Of a stretch of DNA of 64,000 nt, positions 47,838 through 58,952 are shown one piece after another. Origin of the DNA: Albifimbria verrucaria (lineage: Eukaryota > Ascomycota > Sordariomycetes > Hypocreales > Stachybotryaceae). Each line of letters begins with the position of its first letter. The first letter of the stretch is position 1. The stretch covers positions 2,604,001 through 2,668,000 of the forward strand of contig JAHREC010000011.1 in NCBI GenBank assembly GCA_020081605.1, given 5' to 3'. Made by a program: the position numbers and the translations under genes. The notes beneath the pieces were generated by a model that did not search any database, had not been told where the DNA came from, and worked only from the letters and a program-made list of their open reading frames with translations.

Positions 47838-48412
47838 ATGGGGACAGAAGTTCAACGCGTTATCGAATTCTGGTTCAACCGCCCTCCCTTAGAATGGATC
47901 ATTTGTCCTCAAGGCCTCGACTCTCAAATCAAGTCAGACTTTGGGGACCTTGTGAACAGGGCCCGTCACAATGAGCTGGATGACTGGGCCACCGAACCTG
48001 AAGGCAGCCTAGCGCTCGTTGTTCTGCTCGATCAGTTCTCACGGAACATTTTTCGAGACATGCCGGAGGCCTTCGAGGGTGACATGAAGGCATGGGATAC
48101 TGCAACTAAGGCTATCGCCAGAGGGTTCGATAAGCAAGTTAGCCCAATCCGGGCAACTGCTTTTACATGCCGCTCATGCACCAGGAAAGCCTTATCTCGC
48201 TTATTGCAGCAAGCTGCCTCTGGGAGGCTGTAAAAGCGCGGTGTACGACTGACGAGGAGCACAAATGGGTCGACATGGGTATTGCAGCCGCACAGAGACA
48301 TATACAGCAAATTGAGCGGTTTGGGAGGTATCCAACCAGGAATGCACGCTTAGGTCGGAAGAACACAGAGGAAGAGGAAGAGTTCCTAAAAGAAAATACT
48401 CCTAGCTTATAA
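47838..48412 (+). CDS. DUF924 family protein, one frameshift
   Basis: The ATG at 47838 starts MGTEVQRVIEFWFNRPPLEW, the usual opening with a paired Trp. The family core LALVVLLDQFSRNIFRDMPE at about residues 55-75 is diagnostic. The frame then breaks at about 48168: adding one T to a TTTT run gives FYMPLMHQESL, the conserved F-x-M/L-P-x-x-H-x-E motif. The C-terminus includes IERFGRYPTRNARLGR, also family-typical. Total length is about 190 residues. DUF924 is an alpha-helical, TPR-like family found in bacteria and fungi with no settled function. The distribution often suggests bacterial origin, but composition here does not prove transfer. Confidence 0.85.
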
Positions 48413-49200
48413 GAAAATACTCTATTATAAGAATGAGGTGTTGGAGTTGAATTGCTTGGTCAAGGGATAATTGTGACAGTTCCAACCACCATAAAAGGTG
48501 ATTGGAAATATTGCCCATTGGGAGGGAAGGGGCCAAAAAGAAAATGATACGGTTACGAGCAGGAGTAAGGTAATTGAAGATGATGAATTTGACGTAGTCA
48601 ATCGCCAATACTCATGTAGGATATTCTCCTTGCCCGAAGTTATCGTGCACAACGTAGGATGCACTGGAAGGCGCATAGCCTACGAGAACGGTTTTACCAC
48701 TCAGCTTAAGGGTCCAAGCTTCCGCTGCTGTCGCCACTCTTGATAGCTGGTTTGAGAAAATGAGCAGTTTACATGTTTGATGTTTATTCGGGCAGTCCTA
48801 TGAATAATATAGAATGAAAGCATGGCAACAAAATTAACTAATGACAGATCACTATCGAATAGAAGACCATAGATTAGATGGGCAATGAAACGTTAAAACC
48901 AGGATCTTGTTGTTCAGGTACGCATTTCATTGCATAATATGATGTCAGTGATGCTATTTTCTGCTTCGCCTGTGGCCGCAAATCAGATCATTAACTTGAA
49001 GACTTCTCGAGTCCCTTTTTGTTTTATTTTATCACTTGCATGAGTTGTGGGGTTCGGGTGAGGCAACCTGGTCTGCTGAATAATTCCGAGAAATCCTACG
49101 ACTCCGCCCCAGCGTTATGATACACATGATCCATTTATGATGGTATTCATTCCCCATTAAATCTCAACCCAAACCCGCCATCTCTGGCACGACACTGAAA
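48413..49200. other. promoter region of the HET-domain gene
   Basis: No gene. Moderately AT-rich sequence separates the DUF924 stop from the ATG at 49201. No repeat or RNA is defended. Confidence 0.4.
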
Positions 49201-51565
49201 ATGAGTTTAGCTGTGCAGAAACTCGATTGGGGGTTTCGGCCGATGAACACCTCGGAACTCTATGTTCTTGGTACGGTGTTCCTCGCTGTTCTGGTTGTCT
49301 ATGGTATCAAGCGTATGACGGAAGAGACTCCAGCATCTACACATGAAGACGCATTCCATATAGAGACGCAGTACAATTTCCCTGGTTCTCAATACGAATC
49401 TCAAGAGCGCTTGTCAATGAGGGATATTGAGAGAGCAAAAGAAGAGGCGCTACAACGTTGCAGGAGCGCAAATGGACCATGCATTTCTGCTGACACGGTG
49501 AACCTTATTGGCGGTTCCTCAATCAATAATGCCCGGGAATACCGCTTATGGGTGCGACATGCTGAGCAACGTGTCAACTCAATGCTTGAGAGAGTTGATC
49601 AGTCAGGCTTCTGCCGTGCATGTGAGACCATTTCAAGCAATGATAATGATGGAGCGTTGACTAGGTCTTCAACCTATGAAAGAAAGTTAGAACACCATCG
49701 CCTTCGAGAACTAGAGACTAGTGCCCTACACGGGTGCAAGCTGTGCCGGCTATTTCTGAACAGTGTGTTTCCCGACGGAGTGCCTGACCCATGGGGTAGC
49801 CTGAACCCCAATTCTCATGTTCGTATCAACCCGAAGACCGGCCAGCTGTTTTATAAGCTACTTGGCCTGGAGGTCAAATTCGTCCCATTCGAAGTCTTCG
49901 GGTTTGCTTCAGAAGATTCGGGCCAATATCTTTTCAAGCACAAAGATATTTCAACAGCTATGAGATTTATGAACGACTCCCCTTATCGAATGAGTCCATG
50001 CGAATCATCTCAGGATGGATACAGAACTGTCAAAATACCCACTCTCGTTGCCAGCCATTGAGGAACTGTGAGCTTCCGAGCAGGCTATTGCGAATCAGCG
50101 AAAACAAAGTGTTTCTCGAGAAGTTTTCCCCAACGATGGCTATCTACCTTATACTATCTTGTCATATTGTTGGGGAGCCGCCACTAGCATGCAAACGACC
50201 ACAACCAATATTGCTAGGCATCAAAGTGGGTTGAATGTCAAGAGTTTGCCACCAACGCTCCGACATGCAATCCAAGTCACAAAGAGGCTGGGGTATGAAT
50301 ATATTTGGATTGATGCACTTTGCATTATTCAGGATTCGTTTGCTGATTGGGATGCGGAATACGTACGCATGGGTGCATACTACCAGAACGCAGTTGTGAC
50401 AATCTCTGCATTGGACGCGTATTCCTCAACTGAAGGTTTCCTTCGGACTCGAAAGTTTACAACTATCACACCACTCTCCCCAAAGCTGACCTGTGGGTTC
50501 GTCCAAGGATGAGTCTCTGGGCTGATATTTTTCGAACGGCTGCATTGAACACTCGAGGCTGGGCGTTGCAGGAAAGGTTGCTATCCAGGCGTATTATTCA
50601 TTTTACCAATACAGAGATCTTCTGGGAGTGTCTCTCGTGTTGTGCTCGGGAATCTACATTCGAGGTACATGATGAGGTGCCAGACTCATCCGAGCTTGTC
50701 ACTTCAGAAGGCCTGGGTTTCAAACGCTGTTTGTTTACGTGTGGTTCAGATCACTTTTCGCCCCGGGATGGCGCATTTAGTCTATGGTATCATTTGGTAC
50801 AACAGTATACTATGCGAGAGTTTACCAAGATATCAGACCGACTGCCAGCCATCGAGGGCATTGCAAGGCGTGTTGTAGAGATAACCAGGAGCAGCTATGT
50901 TGGAGGCATTTTTGTAGAAGATCTTGCTAGCCTATGCTGGACTTCACATACCACAGTTATGGATATGTCAATCCCCAGTTACAGTTGGGGCTCATATCTA
51001 GGCCCCATAACTTATCCCTTCAGGGAAATGCCTGCAACACCCAGATGCGAGGATGCAAGGTTCATAGGGCATCATGTCGTGGAGGGGAAGACACAATAGA
51101 GCTTGAGTGCAGTTTCATTCCCATTGGAAAATACACTCACGATGATATATTCGACCGAAGTGGAAGTTACATTGGCCGCTGGGTTTCATTTAAACCGGTG
51201 GATCCTAAGTTTCAGCCAAAATCTTTGATCACAATCCGAATATGTACGCGTAGGAACGACACGCGAAAGAATTATTTGCATAACAAGTATAGACAACCGG
51301 AGAAAATGTTTGCAATGTTTAGGGAACAGCCTGCAGAATGTGTTTGTCAAGGCAGAATATTGGAGACAGTTGTTTATTTTCTAATCATCGCCCGCTGGCA
51401 AAGCACCGACTATTGGGGCGTGTAGGCCTTGGAATCGCAGCTGGTATGGAAGGTTGCGCTGTTGAAGAAAACTGGACGCCCTTTAAGTCGTCCAGGAGGA
51501 AAACATTCAGAATTGGAACACCTGGTAGTAAGATCATGGCATTTCTCGAAAATAATGCAGTCTAG
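49201..51565 (+). CDS. HET (heterokaryon incompatibility) domain protein with N-terminal membrane segment, frameshifted
   Basis: The ATG at 49201 leads into a hydrophobic stretch (ELYVLGTVFLAVLVVYGI, about residues 19-36), a single predicted membrane anchor. A Cys-containing linker follows (GFCRACETISSN; LHGCKLCRLFLNSVFPDG). The HET domain proper starts at about 50140 with LSYCWGAATSMQTTTTNI, then LGYEYIWIDALCIIQDSF, YYQNAVVTISALDAYSSTEG, LNTRGWALQERLLSRRIIHF, the classical blocks in order. HET domains trigger cell death upon non-self recognition during hyphal fusion. The frame changes at about 50000, 50157, 50507 and 51025-51100, each by one base. An extra C-terminal region runs to 51565. 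A membrane anchor ahead of a HET domain is less common than soluble forms. Confidence 0.85.
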
Positions 51566-52052
51566 CAACTCTCCAAAGCCGACTGAGACGAAAGACGTTG
51601 TCAACTGCATACTCGGGTATGAGCCAAACCTAGCTAATAGAGTTCTTTACCTAGAGCAGTAGAAAAGCCATATTGAAGAACAAGTAGACGATCTCAATAA
51701 AATGTTCATTTCAAACACTCGTGGCACGGCATAGTTGATTGAATTCCCTCATAGCAATGATCCAAAACTAGTACTAGATTCATTTCCTAATCATTTGCTG
51801 ATTAAATACCCTATGTGCTCCTGCGTAGCCATCAATCCCATCACATTTATAGAGTGAGGCAGATTCCATGTGGTGACACTATAAATGAAGTGACGACCTA
51901 AGCACCCGTTACTTTCGCCTATGTGACCATCTTCGCTAAGAAATCAGGGTAATCCAGGATTCTTTCATAGCAACCACTTCATAGCAGGTCAAGATTCCAC
52001 ACTCAAGCTGCAAAAATAACATCTCAGACCAATCTTTGACTTTGAAAGTATG
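51566..52052. other. convergent intergenic region
   Basis: 3' flanks of the HET gene and the MDR reductase. No further gene, RNA or repeat was seen. Confidence 0.45.
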
Positions 52053-53201
52053 TTATTCTTCTCTTACTCTCACCATGATCTTACCGACTGTTCGTTGGGT
52101 TGCTAGCTTTTCAAACGCCTATAATTTGTTGTCAATCAGTTGTTTCTGTTACGGTTTGTAAGCTCACCTTAAGTGCGTCCTCCATAGCGAAGATTGTGTC
52201 AATGGGAACTTCTCTTATCCAGCCCTTGTTAAACCACCCAACAACTTCCCTTGCTGAGTCTCCGCTCGGTGCGCTGAAAACACTAATGAATTTCTGAGGA
52301 TACCTCCCAGCGCAGGTGGCCAGTTCATGAACTTAAGAAACCCAAAAGGCCCAGCTGCAATGCTGAGGAATTTCCCATCGGCTTTTAGGAAGCCTTGGGA
52401 ATGGTGGAAAAGTGTATCGTTGCCCACGCAATCGAAGACAGCGTCGAATGATTGTTCTTTCGTTGCGCAAAGGGAGGACAGGTGATCGTATATAGATGAA
52501 TGGGCAGTGTAGTCTACAACCTGTAATTATGTATAGTTAGACACTTGCAATTACCAACCAAAGCAAGGGGTTGATAATGTGGCTTACTTCTTCTGCACCC
52601 AATCTCCGGACCATTGCAGCGTTCTTGGACGAACACACGGCAGTGACAGATACACCCATACCACGCAGCGCCTGTGTAAGAATGCATCCAACTCCCCACT
52701 TGCACCGTTTATCAAGGCTCTGTCTCCTTCGTGAAGGCCAGCAGTATCTGTCAAGACGTAGCTTGTTTGCCCAGCGACACCCAATAGTCCTGAAGCGATA
52801 GATTCATCCAAGCCTTCTGGCTTTTCCACAACCATGGTTGCCGGTAGTACCACATACTCTGCCAGAGTACCGATTCCACGCCACACGTTCATCATGGACG
52901 TGGTGCCCGCGACAGTCATACCTATCTTCAATGAAGCAGGCGTTGAAGTTATGGATGGCCCAATTTGAACTATCTCCCCAACAAGATCCATTGCAGGGAT
53001 GGTAGTCCCCTTGAAGGGTACTTTGTGTGCCATCATCTTCACATCGCCAGGATTGAGGGCTACATAGGAGACACGTACCATGATCTCTCCGCCCTTAGGC
53101 TTAGACGGCAGATGCCAGTCGTGCCTAAACTTAAGGACATCTTTAGGCTCACCGGCACCAACAGCCGTCCAAGCTCTTATTGTACTTTGAGTTGATGTCA
53201 T
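52053..53201 (-). CDS. MDR-superfamily alcohol dehydrogenase/quinone oxidoreductase-like enzyme, one frameshift
   Basis: The ATG at 53201 (MTSTQSTIRAWTAVGAGEP) is preferred over an upstream in-frame ATG because the extension is not family-like. The GroES-like domain contains VRVSYVALNPGDVKMMAHKV and IPAMDLVGEIVQIGP. Catalytic zinc ligands are not evident, pointing to the enoyl reductase or quinone oxidoreductase branch. The Rossmann entry is DRALINGASGE, where the frame breaks at about 52680; one base restores the GASGxxG motif. Two introns follow (about 52590-52520 and 52169-52120). The C-terminus includes AVFDCVGNDTLFHHSQGFLK and ends VGKIMVRVREE. Such enzymes reduce activated double bonds, sometimes as partner reductases in polyketide clusters. 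It is divergent from the Zn2Cys6 regulator gene, 430 nt apart. Confidence 0.85.
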
Positions 53202-53629
53202 TCTGATGGCTCTAGGAGTTCGGGGAAGCGCCAGGAGGCATGTCTGGAAAGCATGCTTCTCTGAAGGGAGTGCTGGCTTATATATGTCACTCAGTTTATT
53301 ATATGAACCCACCTTTCTCAATGAGATAACTAATCATGTTAATGGCATGAGCATATCGAGATAGCCCTGGTCGAGAAGTAAAAGGACATTGGTAATGATC
53401 CTGAACTTCTAGCCACAAAAACGGTTAGACTGTAGCCCCACCAGTCAAATGTGGTAGGGTTACCCGCATGTGACCCAAAAGGCATCTCGATCCGCATCCA
53501 GCTTACAACGTACCCTACGTCAACAACCAAAATGCATAGGTAGCAGATGGGCAGAACAACACCGGCAAGTGCTTAAGACAGGTTTGCCAATAAACAGTTT
53601 TCAGTGTGGTCGTCCGCGAACGAAGCAGA

Positions 53630-55548
53630 ATGGGGCCCTCAATGGGGGCGAGCGAAGGCGCATCTTGCTGCGATATCAAGCAACGTCAGAAACGGACGAG
53701 GAGGGGCTGTGAGCGATGCCGCTCACAGCATCGCAAATGTAAGCAATCTGTGAAGCCAACCCTAAAATTCATGTAGACATTCTCATTATTTGATTTACAG
53801 GCAACGAATCAAAACCCTCTTGTCAAAGATGTGCAAGTGCTGGAGTGGAGTGTAAATACGTTACCAACATCAAATTCATGGACAAGAACAACCACACAGT
53901 TCCAAAAGATGTCGAGTCACGGAATCAGTCTCTTGTATTGGACTCTAAGCATTTCGAGTTGCATGTAAGTTGTGCATGATTCGGTAATCTATCTAGTATA
54001 CTAATCATGCTTGGTTCAGTTTCTCGACAATCACCCCTAAATAAAGCGCAATCTACCGAAGGGACGAATGACGCACCTTATCTAACAACACATAAGCATG
54101 GAAACACAATTCAAGTGCCCCTCACAAGTCTTCTGAGTCCGAAGACACTGAGTCAAATTACGAGACTTGTGAAGATACAGGTCGCGGATGGCCTCTCTTT
54201 GGACAAAGTCCACTTTCATCTGACGAGATCGAACTGCTAAGCTACTTCTGCAACTTCGTTGCGCCGTGGGTTAGTATAGCTTCTTCAAGGACAAAGTTGG
54301 TGATAATATGCTTATACAGGCTTTAATAGCTGGATGTTTACGATCAAGCACAAACATTTCGTCATCACGTTGCTAGACTTGCTCTCGACTCACCGTGTAA
54401 TCTTGACATGATCTTCCGTATATCGAGCCAGTTTTCTGGCCGTCTAATTTCAAAAAGACGCCATGGTATTGGCAGTCTCCTCCTTCATGCAGCATGCATC
54501 TCTCCATTTGGACATCAATCACCAGAATTGGCTCTCCGGTTGATAGCTTCCTTTGCTCTTGGAAGAACCTTATTGTTCCTTGAAACTAGCCTAGAAGACT
54601 GGGAAAGCATATTTTATGGAACTGGGGCTACTACTGACTTCATCCCACCGGGCTTTACTGACGCAATCCAGCGTCAAATATGGAACAGCTGCATTCTTCA
54701 AATATCGCGATTGGGTAAGCCCCGTCTGCTCTTATATTCTCCCTTCCCTGGGAAAGTTTTTCATATAAATTAAACTTGCAATAATTCGTGTGAACTAATT
54801 ACCCTATTCTGCAACAGAAATAGCGTATTGCCTTGCAGGCTCAGTTGCTCCGACCAGAATCTCACATCTGCTGCAACGAACGTTCAATCTTCCAGATTCG
54901 CCCGAAATGGGAGTTGATGAATGTGAAAATACCTTGAGGAGCTGTGTTTACTGCGTCAAACTCCTGGCTGAATCAATGTCACTATGCTATCCGACAGTGG
55001 GCAGCGAAGGTACTTCGCATTCGGGATACACGGCATTTTCAAAGCCCGTAGATGGCACCACAATGGATCGCTGGAAGAAAATCTTGAAAGATTTGATAGC
55101 ATGGAGAAGGTTTCTCCCTTTGTCCATGCATCCAATGGTCGATATCGATGGGTTTGACGAGTCGTCTCCAATAATTGTGTTTTCCAGCAGTGCTGGCATC
55201 TCATCGAATGCTCTATATCATCTCACGCTCTATCTATTACTCAACAGCGCACCAGAACAAATGTTGGCCTCCCAGTTTCAAGACGAGTTGAGACAGGTTG
55301 GAGTAAGTTTGATGCCGCTTTGGCACCTGAGACGCATTTGCGCCATCCTGTCGCAATGTAAGCCTGAACACTACAGTTGTTGGGATCCATGTTTGATTGC
55401 GGCCTTCGGTTTAGCAGCACGGCAAGTAATACATCCGCCACATCAAATGAATATTTTAGAATGCTTGGGTCACATCAGAACGGCGGGATGGCAGATTGAT
55501 GGACTGATAGCAAGGCTACGAAATGAATGGGGCACGAAGCCAAGCTAG
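53630..55548 (+). CDS. Zn2Cys6 (GAL4-type) transcription factor, with about two frameshifts
   Basis: The ATG at 53630 starts MGPSMGASEGASCCDIKQ. The zinc cluster spans an intron: CERCRSQHRKC before it and C-x6-C-x2-C-x6-C after (CNESKPSCQRCASAGVEC), giving perfect C-x2-C-x6-C-x6-C-x2-C-x6-C spacing. Later exons hold the fungal-specific middle region: LSSDEIELLSYFCNFVAPW, CNLDMIFRISSQFSGRLISK and LRLIASFALGRTLLFLETSL. The last exon has CENTLRSCVYCVKLLAESMS and a helix-rich C-terminus ending RLRNEWGTKPS. Frame changes near 54020 and 54205 are one-base. Its position between the MDR reductase and the P450/ABC genes makes it a candidate local regulator of this set; binding sites cannot be identified here. 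Confidence 0.88.
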
Positions 55549-55595
55549 CTGTTACCATCTTAGTTGGGAATAATTTCACGCAGCCCCAACAATAA

Positions 55596-55683
55596 CTCCT
55601 GATGGTGTAGTTGGTTTATCACGTTCGACTGTAATTGAAAAATTTCCATCGAAAGGTCCCTAGTTCGATTCTGGGTCGGGAGA
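55596..55683 (+). tRNA. tRNA-Tyr (anticodon GTA) with a 13-nt intron
   Basis: The acceptor stem pairs 7 of 7 (CTCCTGA at 55596-55602 with TCGGGAG at 55676-55682, including one G-T). The anticodon stem TTCGA (55624-55628) pairs with TCGAA (55649-55653). The T stem CCTAG/CTGGG encloses TTCGATT. The loop reads CTGTAA-A with anticodon GTA at 55631-55633. A 13-nt intron at 55635-55647 sits in the canonical place after position 37. Eukaryotic tRNA-Tyr genes characteristically carry such an intron. A T run follows at 55689. Confidence 0.94.
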
Positions 55684-55688
55684 TTTCC

Positions 55689-55692
55689 TTTT
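55689..55692 (+). terminator. RNA polymerase III terminator of tRNA-Tyr
   Basis: TTTT six nucleotides after the mature tRNA 3' end, the expected Pol III stop signal. Confidence 0.75.
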
Positions 55693-56664
55693 GCCATTTC
55701 TTCTTCAATGGCACGATGCCGTAGTCCGTTATACCCGTGTTCCACTGTTGCATACCTACCTCGTCCATCCGTAAGATGGGATGGATGGCATTCACTTTTG
55801 CAGGCCAGCAAAGCGATAAAAATCCCGAGGTTCCTTTTTAATAATATTTCCAGGTGACATGAATTCCAGATTGTCTTGCTAACATCTAGAGCATCATGGT
55901 GAAATACCCAATTTACATTGAGATAGTTGCAAGAGCCCGTCGGCCACAGACAAGTATAATTCCTGTTGATTTGCTGGGATTGCATAATTGTAAACATCAA
56001 CTCCTCATGTAAGTGACTTACCAGGGTGTTTGATTATCAATAGAGCACGTTAGGCAAGCCAAGATGTTTCATCAGTAAGATCTCCCACGGACAACATGCC
56101 GCTAACATTTCTCCTTCATCGAAGCTGGGCCAAGGCAGTCCTATGCATTCCCTTTGACTCGTGTTATAGTTAAAATGAGAACAGGCTGGAATGAGTCGTG
56201 CCTATTAAATCACCCATAATTCTGATTGCAGCAGAATCGGCCGTGCCAGGAGTAGAATTTTAAATAATCACAACTTGGCCTATGACCTCCTTTCGAGCCC
56301 CGAGGCGGGTCCCTGATACTACTGGTGCCGTTGTATTACATGGTGAAGGCTTGTTACTTTGTTACAGCTCCATCATATCTTTCTCGTCGAACTCCCTTTC
56401 GAGGGTCATGGCTTATTCACTCATTTGTTCGACCCGGCTAGCTAAGGTTGATGAATATCACTTGTCCAGTTGTGGGACTCAGGGTGTCGGCATTGGCCTA
56501 CTTTCAGTTGATAGTTTATTTTATAGTTGTCATAGAATTCCAGCATGATATCACACAGTAGTTTCGAGTAATGCTGTGGTCTCTTATGATGCAAATTTAT
56601 GCCAATCAGCAGTTTAATGCAAATAAGAAATTGAAACCTAAGCTTCCAACCAATGCGCTGTTTG
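55693..56664. other. intergenic region between tRNA-Tyr and P450
   Basis: No open frame with recognisable motifs and no second tRNA was seen. It holds the 3' flank of the minus-strand P450. Confidence 0.45.
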
Positions 56665-58414
56665 CTATTCATCTAATTTAAGCTCATGAATTGTCTCATG
56701 GCGAGGTCGGAATACTAGACAAGGCCCATTATGACTCGCAGAAATTACATCGTACGTGTCAAAATCTTCCACTACCCTAAAAGAATTTGGCAGTTGAATC
56801 TTCCTGACACCCAACTCGCCAAGCCCCGGGAGCTCGCTCAAAGTCAAAGTAGTGTAGAATCTTGATTATCACAAGACTGGTCTCCAAGTACGCCATGGCT
56901 TTGCCAGCACATGATCGAGCACCGATAGAGAAAGGAACAAATGCTGTATTCATCCTCTTTCTCTGAGCTTCTGATGTTTCGGAGGGAGCCATCTTTCTGG
57001 TTTGTATGAGAATGGCTCAGGAAAATAATCCTCATTGTGATGTAATGAAAAGATATTTACACCCACTTGAGTACCAAGAGGTACGAATTGGCTATCAATA
57101 ACCAGCGGTTCTTTTGTGGCCGACTGACGCCAAAGCGTTCCACCTACTGGTGGAGACATGCGTAGTGCCTCGTCGATGCAGGCTCGCAAATAATAACACT
57201 TGGCCAACTTCTGCCCTCCTGTAATATCCGCCTTGTTTTTAAAAGTTGAGCGGATCTCTTGAGCGAGTTTGGTATATATATCATGGTGACGAGATATGTA
57301 AAATAGCAACGCACATATCGCAGTCGAAGTTGTATCAGCCCCAGCAGATATGAAAAATGAGGCCTCCTGCCATATCTCTTCAGGTTCCATCATTTTGTCC
57401 TCTTGCACATGTAGACCATTGCCGCTGGTTAAAGAAGAAAACAAATCAGGTTGCGCGTTCTTAGGTTGAGACAGACGCGACTGAACCATGCGATGTATCA
57501 ATGTCTCATACTGGGTCCGTCCGATACTAGTTAGGATGGGCAGGATCCACCCCATCCTCGCATATCTTGTGATTGGGAAGTTCATCAAACTATTTAGTTT
57601 AGCGTTTCCTGCCACAAGAGCCGAACTAAGCCATCGGTCTCTCTCATCAGTCTGTGTATTCAGAGGATAGCCAAATGCAAGTAGAGAAACAACATCCATA
57701 GTGAAATACCTAAGAAAGGGTGTTGCATCTATGGGCTTTTGTTGTGAGGCAAGGAGCTGCAGCAAAAGGATGTCAACCTGTCTATTCATGAGAGGTTCGA
57801 AAGATCTCATGGCTCGATCTGTGACAGCATGACCAACGAGGCGTCGTTTCCGACGATGAACATCATCTTCAATTGCATTGAAGATATTCACAGTGCCAGT
57901 GGCTTCGATTGTTAACTCGTACACAAAAGACTTCCTTGCCTTGTCATTTTGATATATGTCTAAACAGTTTAGAGTGAGAACCAATAAGAAGTATTGCTTC
58001 TGTAAGAGACACACCTTGCAAAGCGGAAGCCGAATTGAATATCAACCTGTTTGGCCCATGTCTGAGCACCGGGCCTAACACAAGTAGTTAGTACTCTGAC
58101 CAACCATGCATCGAACTGTGGCAGTCCCAGCATATTCAACTAACCATATTTCATATGATCTTTCCAAGTCAGAAATGGTAGTGTCCTAGAGATAGCAAAA
58201 TAACCCGCATAGGCGTCGGTGAGCTTGGCGAGAACCGGCCCAGGGTATTTGCTCAGTGGATGAAGCACTATTCGGTAACTCCAGAGCAGTAGAATCTGTA
58301 AATTGTCAAATTGACCCTTTTATAGCCAGAAGAAAGCCTCCTTACGTATAAGGTGACAATGAGCAATCCATATTCAGTCGCTATTGGGAAATGGCTGAGA
58401 CTAGCATCTAACAT
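56665..58414 (-). CDS. cytochrome P450 monooxygenase, two frameshifts
   Basis: The ATG at 58414 (MLDASLSHFPIATEYGLLIV) starts an N-terminal membrane anchor. An intron of about 50 nt leads to RIVLHPLSKYPGPVLAKLTD, the proline-rich hinge. Further introns precede GPVLRHGPNRLIFNSASALQ. The I-helix is SFFISAGADTTSTAICALLF, the K-helix ExxR is IDEALRMSP, and the PERF region is YKPERWLPP. The haem-binding loop is FVPFSIGARSCAGKAMAYLE with the axial Cys. The frame breaks near 57000 and near 56830, one base each. The pattern resembles benzoate-4-monooxygenase/isotrichodermin-hydroxylase-like fungal P450s. It is a microsomal enzyme using a CPR partner; substrate unknown. It lies between the regulator and the transporter genes. 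Confidence 0.92.
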
Positions 58415-58952
58415 GCTGGGCAGGAATGAAAGGCGGCGGGTGGTTTCGTGAAAGCTGGTGTAAACCAATTTTTCTTGGATGGATAAACAATGAGAGATTT
58501 TTACTAGAGTTCTACTGAGCCCAAGTAATCTTTATACAGCCGAAAAAATCCTGAGTTGGTCTTATGTCGAACCAACATGCATAGCTAACCCCTCTTCTTT
58601 GGTCAAACACAGTGGGACAGTTTCATTACTCAAAATCCACGAGACAGCAGTAATGAGGCACTCTATTAGTTTAAATATATGAACGTTGGCTTTCATCTCT
58701 GCTAATCTTCACTTGGATGTATCGTAATATTTACCTTAGGAGAGCATGCTTGTCTCATGTATGACGAGAACTGTTATGGAGCAACATGATCGCACTGAGT
58801 CACACATCTGCCTTCTCGTTGTGTATCGCAGGGTACTCAATCAATATTTAAAATCTATCTTGGGCTATATGAAATTCTATCTCTAGTATTATTCTATCGG
58901 TTTTGCCATGTATACAATGCTGAGACGCAACAGCTTTCGAAGTCTAACATAT

